Of a DNA stretch of 64,000 nucleotides, positions 54,024-62,947 are shown in pieces (the stretch's first letter is position 1; each line of letters starts with the position of its first letter). A program made the translations under genes and the position numbers. Below the pieces are notes generated by a model that was given only the letters and a program-made list of their open reading frames with translations, was not told the origin of the DNA and searched no databases. Source of the DNA: Labilibaculum sp. DW002. GTDB taxonomy: Bacteria > Bacteroidota > Bacteroidia > Bacteroidales > Marinifilaceae. The stretch spans positions 868,001 through 932,000 of the forward strand of contig NZ_JAKJSC010000001.1 in the NCBI RefSeq assembly GCF_029029525.1, read 5' to 3'.

Positions 54024-54056
54024 TTGTCCTATTTATAAAAAATAGTTGCATCTTTG
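54024..54056 (+). promoter_or_regulatory. Promoter of the LacI-family gene
   Basis: TTG at 54024-54026, 22-nt spacer, and CATCTTTG at 54049-54056 (one mismatch from TAnnTTTG). Transcription near 54062 supports the ATG at 54086 as start. Confidence 0.5.
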
Positions 54057-54085
54057 TAATGGATTTTATTACCGTTACAACAAGA

Positions 54086-55105
54086 ATGAAGAAGGAAAAT
54101 AACATTACAATTCACGATATAGCCAAAGCATTAAACACTTCTGGATCTACTGTCTCCAGGGCTTTAAACGATAATTCACGCATTAGCGAAAAGACAAAGA
54201 AGGCTGTTCGTGAGATGGCTAAAAAGTTAGGGTATCAACCCAATGCTTTAGCTTCAAATTTGCGCACCAATTGCACAAAAACCATTGGTGTGATCATTCC
54301 GCGCATCAGTCGCTACTTCTTCTCTTCTGCGATCACTGGTATCGAAGAATATGCACGAGAAAAAGGTTATAATGTTATTATCTGCCAATCAAACGATCAG
54401 GAAGAACGAGAAGCAGACTGTGTTCAAACTCTATTTGCATCGCGAGTCGATGGTGTCATCTCATCTATTGCCTTAAAAACAAACAATTACGATCACTATA
54501 AAACTTTTACAAACAGAAATATCCCTTTGGTATTTTTTGACAGAGTGTGTGATGAATTGGAAACTAATAAGGTGGTAGTCGATGACTTTAAAGGTGGATT
54601 TCTAGCTGCTGAACATCTAATATCAAAAGGATGCAAACGTATTGCACACATCAGTGGCCCACAACACCTAAACCTATACATCAACCGACTTCAAGGCTAT
54701 CTTAAAGCAATGCGAAAGCACAATATCCAAATCAATGAAGACCAGATTATTGAAAGTCCGCTTAGCAGGGAAGATGGCATGGCATGTGCTAAAAGGTTAC
54801 TTGAATCTTCTAATCCTCCTGATGCAATCTTTGCTGCCAATGATACAACTGCCTTAAGCATTATACTCTATGCTAAAGAAAAAGGAATTAGGATTCCCGA
54901 AGATTTAGCCGTAGTCGGATTCAGTAATGAGCCTTTCTCTGAATTTCTATCTCCATCATTAACAACTGTTGAACAATCTGGTTTTGATGTCGGCGTAAAA
55001 GCCACGGAACTTCTTCTTAATATTATAAATAACAAAATAGGGAATACACAAGAAACAATAGTTTTACCCGTTAATTTAATTGAAAGAGAATCAAGCAACA
55101 AATAA
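54086..55105 (+). CDS. LacI-family regulator of the uronate genes
   Basis: 339 residues from ATG 54086. The open frame extends to 53954, but that region overlaps the predicted promoter, and MKKENNITIHDIAKAL is the normal beginning of the family. It has a helix-turn-helix (IHDIAKALNTSGSTVSRALN) and a periplasmic-binding-like sensor domain (TIGVIIPRISRYFFSSAITG). It is divergent from kduI, with paired GCAATCGATT sites between the genes, so it probably controls the kdu operon; the effector is probably KDG or a related uronate intermediate. Confidence 0.92.
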   Translation: MKKENNITIHDIAKALNTSGSTVSRALNDNSRISEKTKKAVREMAKKLGYQPNALASNLRTNCTKTIGVIIPRISRYFFSSAITGIEEYAREKGYNVIICQSNDQEEREADCVQTLFASRVDGVISSIALKTNNYDHYKTFTNRNIPLVFFDRVCDELETNKVVVDDFKGGFLAAEHLISKGCKRIAHISGPQHLNLYINRLQGYLKAMRKHNIQINEDQIIESPLSREDGMACAKRLLESSNPPDAIFAANDTTALSIILYAKEKGIRIPEDLAVVGFSNEPFSEFLSPSLTTVEQSGFDVGVKATELLLNIINNKIGNTQETIVLPVNLIERESSNK

Positions 55106-55135
55106 ACTCAAATCGGCAACCATTTATAAATTACA

Positions 55136-55170
55136 AAAGCTTATCGACACCATTCGATAAGCTTTTTTTT
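55136..55170 (+). terminator. Terminator after the LacI gene
   Basis: Arms AAAGCTTATCGA (55136-55147) and TCGATAAGCTTT (55154-55165), 6-nt loop and a T-run. Confidence 0.88.
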
Positions 55171-55249
55171 TCGCAGCTTGTTCTTTAAAAAAAAGTGCAG
55201 CCTTAGCCACACCAATTTCAAACTAACATCAACAAACATCACAATTATA

Positions 55250-56806
55250 TTATTTTAATTCTACGGCTTCTACATTTTTGTAGTCTATACCACGAATCGC
55301 TTCAAAGCCAGTCAACATTTCTTTTAATTTATCAGGTTTAGATGCTGCTAAATTTTTCTGCTGGCCTATATCTTCTTTCAAATTGTAAAGCTGAAATTCA
55401 TCAGAATTACCAATCTCAATATTCACTTCATCTAGAACTTTATCTCCCTTGTATGGAGGAATCATTAACCAATCTCCTTTTCTGTATGCAGTTCTGGTTG
55501 TTGCTTCTATAACTAAATCCTCACGTCCTTGCTCCTTGGTCCCCATAAATGCTTCAAGAATCTCTTCACTATCATTCACAGTAAGATCACTTCCAACTAA
55601 TTTGGCGATAGAAGTAAATAGATCGACTTGACAAACCAATGCATCGGAAACTTTAGGTTGAATTATACCTTTCCAATAAGTAATGAAAGGAACACGAACA
55701 CCTGCTTCAAATAAGCTGTACTTTCCTCCTCTTAAGGCTCCTGCCGGTTTATGATCTCCTAATTTCTCAACGGCATCATCATAATATCCATCATTTAATA
55801 CAGGACCATTATCACTAGAAAAAATAATTAGCGTATTATCTAAAATTCCTTCTTCTTTTAATGTTCTCATAAACTCACCTAAGCACCAGTCTGCTTCAAC
55901 AATAACATCTCCTCTAGGTCCTAAACTCGACTTTCCAACAAAACGTTGGTTTGGAGTACGAGGCACATGTGGTTGTTGCATTGCGTAGTACAAAAAGAAT
56001 GGTTTCTCTTTATGCTCTTTCACATACTTTTGAGCTTTTGCCAAAAAGTGATCAGCCATATCCTCATCAACCCACTTAGCAGATTCTCCACCTTTCATAT
56101 AACCAATACGTGGAATTCCATTTACAATACTGCTGTTATGACCATGATGCCATTCCATTCTCAACAACTCAGGATTATCTTTTCCTGTTGGTTGTCCTTC
56201 AAAATTCTCAGCGTAGTTAATTTCAATCGGATCCTTAGGATCTAATCCATCAACAAAACCATTATCGATATAAACAGTAGGAACACGATCTTGGGTCGCT
56301 GCCATAATGTAAGCATAGTCGAACCCTACTTCGTTTGGACCAGGAGTTATCTGCTTGTTCCAATCATTAACCCCAGATCCTAATCCTAAATGCCATTTAC
56401 CAACAACTGCAGTTTGATAACCTTCGGCTTTCATCATTTTTGGAATGGTCATTTGTTCCGTTCCAATTAGCAAGGGTGCAGTTCCTGGGAGAATTTTAGC
56501 ATCCTTATTTCTCCAAGGATATACGCCTGTTAATAATCCATATCTACTAGGTGTACATGTTGCCGAAGTAGCATATCCATTTGTAAACTGAACACCACCT
56601 TTAGCAAGCGCATCAATGTTTGGGGTTTCTAATCCTTTCGCTCCGTAAACACCAACATCGCCATATCCTAAATCATCGAGATAGATCACAACAACATTAG
56701 GTTTTTCTGAATTGTCCTTTGTCTTTTGCACATTATTTTTGCATACAGAAAATAGCAGGACAGAAATCAACACATAAAACAAATTTCTTTTAGTAAATAG
56801 ATTCAT
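55250..56806 (-). CDS. Sulfatase (S1 family, formylglycine-dependent)
   Basis: 518 residues from the ATG at 56806; a longer frame to 56866 is excluded by a perfect -7 box at 56851-56858. Lipoprotein-like signal (NLFYVLISVLLFSVC). The S1 sulfatase signature CTPSRYGLLTG carries the Cys converted to formylglycine. Metal-binding motifs are VIYLDDLGYGD and the GKWHLG and DNGP segments. It removes sulfate esters from a polysaccharide in the periplasm. An anaerobic formylglycine-generating enzyme must exist elsewhere. It neighbours the uronate locus and is likely part of the same pathway. Confidence 0.93.
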   Translation of the reverse strand: MNLFTKRNLFYVLISVLLFSVCKNNVQKTKDNSEKPNVVVIYLDDLGYGDVGVYGAKGLETPNIDALAKGGVQFTNGYATSATCTPSRYGLLTGVYPWRNKDAKILPGTAPLLIGTEQMTIPKMMKAEGYQTAVVGKWHLGLGSGVNDWNKQITPGPNEVGFDYAYIMAATQDRVPTVYIDNGFVDGLDPKDPIEINYAENFEGQPTGKDNPELLRMEWHHGHNSSIVNGIPRIGYMKGGESAKWVDEDMADHFLAKAQKYVKEHKEKPFFLYYAMQQPHVPRTPNQRFVGKSSLGPRGDVIVEADWCLGEFMRTLKEEGILDNTLIIFSSDNGPVLNDGYYDDAVEKLGDHKPAGALRGGKYSLFEAGVRVPFITYWKGIIQPKVSDALVCQVDLFTSIAKLVGSDLTVNDSEEILEAFMGTKEQGREDLVIEATTRTAYRKGDWLMIPPYKGDKVLDEVNIEIGNSDEFQLYNLKEDIGQQKNLAASKPDKLKEMLTGFEAIRGIDYKNVEAVELK

Positions 56807-57132
56807 TTTTATTTTTTTGATTTTAGTAGTCTTATTAATTGAGTTAAGTACAAATTTACCTAACAAATGATGATTCGAAGGGTTAAAAAACCCATTATAT
56901 AGGGGTTAAATCGTTCGCTAATGAAGGCATTATCATTTACGCTAGTAAATACCGCCTTCTGATTAAGAAAGAACAATTCAATTGTTTCATTCTGCCTTTG
57001 TGTTACTTGAGTAAAATTCACCTCATACAAAACCAATCTTACCCTATAAAAAAAGCGATCTGCCTATATTTTTAAAATAAAAAACCTTTGACAAATCGCC
57101 ATAAATGAATCAAATAATATTCTCTATGAATA
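56807..57132. other. Sulfatase upstream region with promoter box and GGGTT repeats
   Basis: Minus-strand TAAATTTG (56858-56851) is a perfect -7 box for the sulfatase. Further upstream is an inverted repeat GGGTT/AACCC (56880-56893) and AACCC/GGGTT (56889-56893 with 56903-56907), an operator candidate. No gene seen. Confidence 0.5.
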
Positions 57133-58038
57133 TTAATCTTTCTGAATTGGATTCTCCAATATATCTTTAATCATATTAGGATTTGTTTTCTCCACTCCAG
57201 TAAGAAAATAAATGGCCATTCCAGCATCTGATGGATCGTAATGCTTACTCTTATTTTTAGTGCAAGTTATCAATCGAGAATACATCCAATCCCATGCTCC
57301 TGACTTATAGAATTTATCATTACGAGCTTGCGAATTTTTCATCCAATCGTAATATTTTTTAGGACAATTTAAACCAAGGTAATCTTTCCCTTTATTCTGA
57401 TCTAGAATCTTAATAAATTTCACATTGCCTCCTTCTTCACTACCAAATTCAGCAATCATTTCTTTAAAAGTCCAGCCCGTATGTTCTGGCTCTCCTTTGT
57501 TAATCTTATCCGAATGTCTATTGTTCCAAAACGAATGAGAAAGTACCGTTACAAATTGACGTTTTTCTGCTTTGGCACGATTTATAGCTTCTCCAACAAC
57601 TTGCATTGGCCCCGCTGCAATAATAAACAAAGGATCATCAATGGATGATGCATTAATTGCCTTCGTCATTGCTTTGTAAGCTTTCCCTGGATTATCTACA
57701 GCGCACAAAAATTTAGTTTTCTTAAAACCAAATCTCTTTTTTGCTCCCAATGCACTTTCTCGCATGTGTTCATATGCATTCAATCCTTCCGGAGATGATG
57801 GATGCGCTAAGTTACTCCACCAAATATGGTCACTATACGTATATAAAACCAGTTTATCTTGCAATCCTCTTGCTGCCAACATAGCTAAAGTTAGCGGTGT
57901 TGCTGCCCAATCATCATGATCGTGTTCATTACCATCTGAACTGATAACAATTCGTCCTTTTCCTTGCCACATTGGCGACTGAGCTTGTACTCCAAAAGAA
58001 AAAACCAAAATCATTATTACTAATAATACTTTATTCAT
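57133..58038 (-). CDS. Secreted protein of unknown function, nucleoside-hydrolase-like motif
   Basis: 301 residues from ATG 58038 (frame open to 58113; the shorter start gives the signal peptide KVLLVIMILVFSFGVQAQ). The motif SSDGNEHDHDDWAATP at the mature N-terminus is rich in Asp/His and recalls the calcium-binding Asp cluster of nucleoside-hydrolase-like folds. Later segments FIIAAGPMQVVGEAI and VTVLSHSFWNNRHS are also reminiscent of it. I do not recognise the family with confidence. It is divergent from the DUF5060-type gene, so it is probably part of the same polysaccharide locus. Confidence 0.6.
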   Translation of the reverse strand: MNKVLLVIMILVFSFGVQAQSPMWQGKGRIVISSDGNEHDHDDWAATPLTLAMLAARGLQDKLVLYTYSDHIWWSNLAHPSSPEGLNAYEHMRESALGAKKRFGFKKTKFLCAVDNPGKAYKAMTKAINASSIDDPLFIIAAGPMQVVGEAINRAKAEKRQFVTVLSHSFWNNRHSDKINKGEPEHTGWTFKEMIAEFGSEEGGNVKFIKILDQNKGKDYLGLNCPKKYYDWMKNSQARNDKFYKSGAWDWMYSRLITCTKNKSKHYDPSDAGMAIYFLTGVEKTNPNMIKDILENPIQKD

Positions 58039-58082
58039 CTGTCTATCTATTAAATGATTTATTATTCCTGCGAATCTTTTAA

Positions 58083-58167
58083 GTGCAATATGCTCTAAAC
58101 CATCAAAACACACTGTATATAATTGTATCCATTAGGTACAATAAAATTCAGTTGTACTTTATTGCAC
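58083..58167. promoter_or_regulatory. Inverted repeats in the divergent region at 58 kb
   Basis: GTACAATAAA (58136-58145) and TTTATTGCAC (58158-58167) form ten-base arms with one mismatch; GTACAA/TTGTAC lies inside. GTGCAATA at 58083-58090 is an additional copy of the half-site. The region lies between divergent genes starting at 58038 and 58260, and could hold a regulator binding site. Confidence 0.4.
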
Positions 58168-58259
58168 CTATGCAAAACGTTTGTACACCATCAAGTAGCG
58201 AAAGAAGAATAATTTTGAACTATTTATATAATCAAGTAGCTAATAATAAAAACAAAACA

Positions 58260-59891
58260 ATGACTGCTAAGTTTAAAAACCTACTCTTACTACTTTTACT
58301 ATTATCAGTAACAGTTGCCAATGCAAAAATAAAATCGACTCCATTTTCTTCAAGAAAAATGGTTGAAATTAAAAAATGGGAAGTTTTAGATATTGTTTTT
58401 ACTGCAAAATCGAAAAATCCTTTCACAACAGATTTTTATGCTGTTTTCACTTCTCCAAGTGGAAAAGAACAAAAAGTAGCTGGTTTTTATAATGGCAACA
58501 AAGAATGGTTGCTACGATTTTCTGCGTCGGAAGCTGGAAAATGGAAATACACCACTTCTTCTGACATCAAAACATTGAATAACAAAAAAGGTACACTAAG
58601 TATAGCTAATGAATTAGCCGAAGCAAAAAAAGGTGGAATTGTAATTCCGAAGGAAGATCCTCAACATTTTTATTACGAAGATGGAACTCCTTACTTTTTA
58701 ATGGCATTTGAATGTGATTGGTTGTTTGCCTTGGACTATCACAACGAAAAAGAATTACCAAAAACAGATCATCTTTTAAATTTGGTTAAAGAAAATGGAA
58801 TGAATCAGGTGGTGATGAATGTCTACTCGTACGATGTTCATTGGAAATGGGGAAAAGATCCTCTTTTAAAAGAACACCCAGAGCATGAATTTGGTGCTCC
58901 TAAAGATATCTTTCCTTTTTTAGGGAATAATAACAAGCCTGATTTCTCAGCACTAAATGTAGATTTCTTCAAGAAATTAGACCGAACAATCGATTTGATG
59001 AATGAGAAGGAAATCATCTCACATTTAATGATTTACGTTTGGAATAAGGATGTAAACTGGCCTGATATGAATACTGATGCTGACAACATGTATTACGACT
59101 ATGTTGTGAAGCGTTACGGAGCCTTTCCTAACATTATGTGGGATGTATCAAAAGAAGCCCTTTTCTATGGACGAGCAGATGATGAGTATATTTTGGAACG
59201 TATTAACAGATTGAGAGAAGCCAATACCTTTGATCGTTTGGTGACCGTTCACGATTACAAATTCTGTCAGCGTAATGCTAAAGATGTTGATTACATCTCT
59301 CGTCAAGATTGGACGCATTTACTTTACAGAAATATGCTTGATGATCACAACAAATATACAGACAAACCAGTTTTCAATATTGAGCATGGCGGGTATGAAG
59401 AATCACCATACGTTGTTTTTTCGGGAAGTTATATCAATGCGGAAGCATGTTTACGTCGAAATTACGAATGTCTTTTTGCTGGTGTTTACTCCACTTATTA
59501 TTGGCAAGGAACATCGTGGAATGCAATTATTTGGAACCCTTTCGAACAAGATGCATCATTTTACAAACCTAAATTTGAATATTTTAAGCACATGACGGAC
59601 CTCATGTCGGAGTACGAATTTACCAATTACGAGCCCGATCCGGCACATAATCAAGCTGGTTTTTGTTTAAAGGAAAAAAGCAAAGACAATTATTTGTACT
59701 ATGTACCTAAAGAAACTTATTGGTATCGCACAGAGTTTATTTTTAAGCAAAATTCGAAGCCAATCAAATGCAAATGGTTCAATACGTTAACTGGAGAGTA
59801 TTCCAAAGAATTTAGCATTACCAAAAAACAACATTTTATTTCTCCTTGGTATGGAGAAGCTGATGCCATTTTCATTCAACAAAAAGACTAA
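58260..59891 (+). CDS. DUF5060-type secreted glycosidase, TIM-barrel
   Basis: 543 residues from ATG 58260. The frame is open from a GTG at 58083, but the signal peptide (LLLLLLLLSVTVANAKIK) begins here. The N-terminal DUF5060 beta-sandwich (about residues 25-105, MVEIKKWEVLDIVFTAK) leads into a TIM-barrel glycosidase-like domain, with NIMWDVSKEALFYG carrying a candidate acid/base Glu and FNIEHGGYEESP carrying a candidate nucleophile Glu. The DUF4038/GH140 relatives suggest a glycan hydrolase, but substrate is not deducible. Exported, likely periplasmic or surface. Confidence 0.8.
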   Translation: MTAKFKNLLLLLLLLSVTVANAKIKSTPFSSRKMVEIKKWEVLDIVFTAKSKNPFTTDFYAVFTSPSGKEQKVAGFYNGNKEWLLRFSASEAGKWKYTTSSDIKTLNNKKGTLSIANELAEAKKGGIVIPKEDPQHFYYEDGTPYFLMAFECDWLFALDYHNEKELPKTDHLLNLVKENGMNQVVMNVYSYDVHWKWGKDPLLKEHPEHEFGAPKDIFPFLGNNNKPDFSALNVDFFKKLDRTIDLMNEKEIISHLMIYVWNKDVNWPDMNTDADNMYYDYVVKRYGAFPNIMWDVSKEALFYGRADDEYILERINRLREANTFDRLVTVHDYKFCQRNAKDVDYISRQDWTHLLYRNMLDDHNKYTDKPVFNIEHGGYEESPYVVFSGSYINAEACLRRNYECLFAGVYSTYYWQGTSWNAIIWNPFEQDASFYKPKFEYFKHMTDLMSEYEFTNYEPDPAHNQAGFCLKEKSKDNYLYYVPKETYWYRTEFIFKQNSKPIKCKWFNTLTGEYSKEFSITKKQHFISPWYGEADAIFIQQKD

Positions 59892-59966
59892 AAATAACTT
59901 CAAGTTCTGATGAGTCCAACTTATCAGAACTTTTTGTTTCTATATTTAACCCTATAATATCTGTTT

Positions 59967-61622
59967 ATGCGCAATCTATTTATTCTTTTTACTTTGATAA
60001 TTTTAGGAAGCTCTTGCCAAAATAGTGAGCAAGACAAACAGCCTAAAATCTTACAAGATTTCATCCAAAATGGCTCAAAAAGCATTCTTCCTGATTTCTC
60101 CTACGCTGGATATGAGTATGGTGAAAAAGAAATTCCAAACAGCGATGCAATAGTTTTTGATGTTAGTGAATACGGTGCAATTCCAAATGATAATATCGAC
60201 GACACAAAAAGCATACAAGCAGCTATAGATGCAGCCGGAGCAAATCAGGGAGGAATCGTATTTTTCCCACCGGGTACTTTCCATGTAAATATGGATACAA
60301 CGAAACTTGATATTATCCGAATCAACTACAGCAATATCGTAATGCGCGGCTCTGGAAGTAATTCTACAGGAACAACCATATTCAGCGGAAGTGCAACAAC
60401 ACAAGCGGCAAACAATAGCCCTTGGCTATCTCCTTTTGTGTTTCATACTGGTTTAAACCTATTTGGAACCGATCGCTTTTACAGCATAGACGAAGAACCG
60501 GTTTTTGCTCAACTCACGGCCGATTTACTAAAAGGTGAAGCTATTTTACAATTAGAAAAAACAGATGGTTTAAAAAGCGGAAACATACTTTTAATTGCCA
60601 TGAGTAATACTACTGATGATGGTGATTTGATGAAAAATTTAATGGATCCATTGGAATACGATCCTTTTCAAACCAGTTATATAAATGCAGGTCGTGATCG
60701 CAAATCTTCATTCCAATGGTCTGTGGAAATAGATAAGGTGATTAACAACAAAGAAGTGCTTCTGAAACAGCCATCTAGAAGAGATATTAAAACCAAATTT
60801 AACGCAAGAGTTGCGATTATGCCAATGCTCAGAAATATTGGCATTGAGAACTTCCGTTTTGATTGTGCCTACAAAGGCGGATACGGCCATCACAAAACAC
60901 GAGAACACGATTACGGCTGGGGAGCCATTTGTATGCATCGAGTATCTCATGCTTGGGTTCGAAATATCGATATCAACAATTACACGCAAAACACACATTT
61001 AGTAAACAGCAGAAATGTAACGATAAGCAACATCAGCATGTCTGGATTAAATGGGCATTACGGACCAAAAATGTATCATTCGAACGATAACTTGGTTCAA
61101 GACATTACAATTAATGCTCTTTATACTCACGGCCCGGGTTTAGAAGGTGCAAGCTTCGGAAATGTATACCGTAACATACAATTAGCTCATCCTTCTCCTA
61201 TCGATTTACATGGAATTGGCGGCCCTGACTTTTGCCCTCCGATGTACAATTTGTATGAGAACATTTCAAACCTTACAAAATTAGGCGGTGGCGGTGCTAC
61301 AACAAACATTCCTCATGCAGGTGAATACAATACTTTTTGGGGATTACAATTGGCTAGCTTTAATGATGATGACTTCAATGAGCTTTTCTATTCTTGGATT
61401 TGGAGAGATGCCAAACGCTTTAACAATGAATTCCATATTGATTGCCACAAGCAGTATCTGCGTAGCATCATGGTAGGTATCCATAACCCAAATAAAGAAC
61501 TTTCGATAGAGCACAAAACAGAAGATCGTAACGATGAATGGATTTATGTTGAAGGATTAAATCAGAATATGAATTTACCTTCTCTTTATGAAACACAGTT
61601 AAAACTACGACTGAACAAATAA
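59967..61622 (+). CDS. Lipoprotein with right-handed beta-helix (pectate lyase-like)
   Basis: 551 residues. Lipoprotein signal (FTLIILGSSC). The mature N-terminus has the pectate-lyase-3 opening (DVSEYGAIPNDNIDDTKSIQ, and IVFFPPGTFHVN), and the middle has repeating short beta-helix turns (NVTISNISMSGLNG, LVQDITINALYTHGPG). Such proteins cleave or bind acidic glycans. No specific catalytic pattern was recognised, so lyase, hydrolase or epimerase activity is open. It follows the DUF5060 gene by 75 nt and is probably in the same operon. Confidence 0.75.
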   Translation: MRNLFILFTLIILGSSCQNSEQDKQPKILQDFIQNGSKSILPDFSYAGYEYGEKEIPNSDAIVFDVSEYGAIPNDNIDDTKSIQAAIDAAGANQGGIVFFPPGTFHVNMDTTKLDIIRINYSNIVMRGSGSNSTGTTIFSGSATTQAANNSPWLSPFVFHTGLNLFGTDRFYSIDEEPVFAQLTADLLKGEAILQLEKTDGLKSGNILLIAMSNTTDDGDLMKNLMDPLEYDPFQTSYINAGRDRKSSFQWSVEIDKVINNKEVLLKQPSRRDIKTKFNARVAIMPMLRNIGIENFRFDCAYKGGYGHHKTREHDYGWGAICMHRVSHAWVRNIDINNYTQNTHLVNSRNVTISNISMSGLNGHYGPKMYHSNDNLVQDITINALYTHGPGLEGASFGNVYRNIQLAHPSPIDLHGIGGPDFCPPMYNLYENISNLTKLGGGGATTNIPHAGEYNTFWGLQLASFNDDDFNELFYSWIWRDAKRFNNEFHIDCHKQYLRSIMVGIHNPNKELSIEHKTEDRNDEWIYVEGLNQNMNLPSLYETQLKLRLNK

Positions 61623-61650
61623 TGCTATCCGAATTGATATGGCATAAACA

Positions 61651-61686
61651 AAAAAATCTCGTTACAAGTTGTAACGAGATTTTTTA
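61651..61686. terminator. Bidirectional terminator between converging genes
   Basis: Perfect 14-bp arms AAAAATCTCGTTAC (61652-61665) and GTAACGAGATTTTT (61671-61684) with a 5-nt loop. Confidence 0.9.
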
Positions 61687-61711
61687 TGAAGAAACTTATT
61701 CTGAAAATTTC

Positions 61712-62854
61712 TTATTTCATTGTACAAATTTCAAGACTTACCCATCGAGCACGAGCTGTTGCTGTAGACTCTCCTTCAGGTATAAATCCATTCGTTGCAT
61801 TCGTAAATTCAACCTGCAATAAATCTCCCTTTTCAATAGGTATTGCCACCCTATTCAGCACATGATTTTGAATGGTATAATCTGCAATAGAACTGCCATA
61901 AATTCGATCATTAACAACACAACCAACTTCTTTTCCATTCACTTTTAAGGTATATTTAGGTTCTCCATCTATTTCGAGCATGGTATTGATTTTAAATACT
62001 GCCTTACCTGATTTTCCTTTGTAAACAGTTTGAGCCGCAGCAGTTGCCAATGGAACCTTTACACTTAGAATCTCCGCCTGCTTCTTTTTATCTATCAAAG
62101 CACTTTCAAATCCCTCAATTCGAGAAAATTTATTGAAATCAACTGCATTAATTACCATTTTCTTTAATGCCTGAGGACGATATTTTTCATCGTTATTTGT
62201 CGCCAAATCAACAAAAGACTTAACGATTAAGGGAATACTTGTTTCGAAAAACAAAATGTAATCAATATTGGTTCGTTGCGCGCGCCCCGACATGGTGAAA
62301 ACATACTCCTGTCCTTTCTTCAAATTGTACATGATGGCTTCTCGTTTATGGTGCTCTCCACCTTCACCTTTATAGCAAACACCCCAAGTATCTGTTCCAC
62401 GACCATAAAACTTCATATCTTGTTTTAAATCATCGGTAGTAAACGCTTTTGATGCAGAAGTAAATTCACCTGCTAATCGCACATAAACATCGTTGCATTT
62501 GTCCTCTGCCAAGCCTAACAAACGTTGGTGCATTCTCATCACCATACGATACTCTCCCGTTTTAGGACAAGTAAACCTGTACTCCAAAGGCGAATTGGCT
62601 TCTCCTCCATTGTGATCGTTACCTGTAAACTCTAAATGCGTTTCATTCACAGGAGCAACTTCTCCTTCTAGACTAAAATAAGTACTATCCGTTGGTGTAA
62701 TAAGCTTCCACAAACCAAGTTCAGATGTCGTATTCTCCGCTTCAATAACGATAAAGTTCTTTCCTATTGTTTGGGCAATAGCATTATCAATTAGCAAAAT
62801 TGATAATACAGACATCAGCACTATTCTAATCGAAAATTGATTTTGTTTTTTCAT
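61712..62854 (-). CDS. Secreted carbohydrate-binding-like protein, unknown function
   Basis: 380 residues with a signal peptide (IVLMSVLSILLIDNAIAQ). The mature beginning (FIVIEAENTTSELGLWKL) and later YRMVMRMHQRLLG recall CBM6/CBM35-type beta-sandwich domains that start with a similar IEAE pattern. A second beta-rich region (YTLKVNGKEVGC) makes up the C-terminal half. No catalytic signature. Located between the converging beta-helix gene and the susD gene in the polysaccharide locus, it probably helps bind the substrate. Confidence 0.6.
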   Translation of the reverse strand: MKKQNQFSIRIVLMSVLSILLIDNAIAQTIGKNFIVIEAENTTSELGLWKLITPTDSTYFSLEGEVAPVNETHLEFTGNDHNGGEANSPLEYRFTCPKTGEYRMVMRMHQRLLGLAEDKCNDVYVRLAGEFTSASKAFTTDDLKQDMKFYGRGTDTWGVCYKGEGGEHHKREAIMYNLKKGQEYVFTMSGRAQRTNIDYILFFETSIPLIVKSFVDLATNNDEKYRPQALKKMVINAVDFNKFSRIEGFESALIDKKKQAEILSVKVPLATAAAQTVYKGKSGKAVFKINTMLEIDGEPKYTLKVNGKEVGCVVNDRIYGSSIADYTIQNHVLNRVAIPIEKGDLLQVEFTNATNGFIPEGESTATARARWVSLEICTMK

Positions 62855-62899
62855 GATTCTAAATTATTTCAACATTATCAAAGCTAAACTTTTTGACGT

Positions 62900-62936
62900 A
62901 AAAAAAAGTCCAGAGTTAACCTCTGGACTCTCTTTT
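62900..62936 (-). terminator. Terminator after susD
   Basis: Perfect arms AGTCCAGAG (62907-62915) and CTCTGGACT (62921-62929) with a TTAAC loop; the plus-strand A-run at 62901-62907 becomes a minus-strand T-run directly after the SusD gene. Confidence 0.85.
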
Positions 62937-62947
62937 TAGTCATATTC

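Noticed and set aside
53954-54085. Longer N-terminus for the LacI gene
   Set aside because: The extension overlaps the predicted promoter and has no family similarity; the regular LacI beginning is at 54086.
56807-56866. Longer start for the sulfatase
   Set aside because: A perfect -7 box at 56851-56858 lies inside the extension, so transcription would begin after that start.
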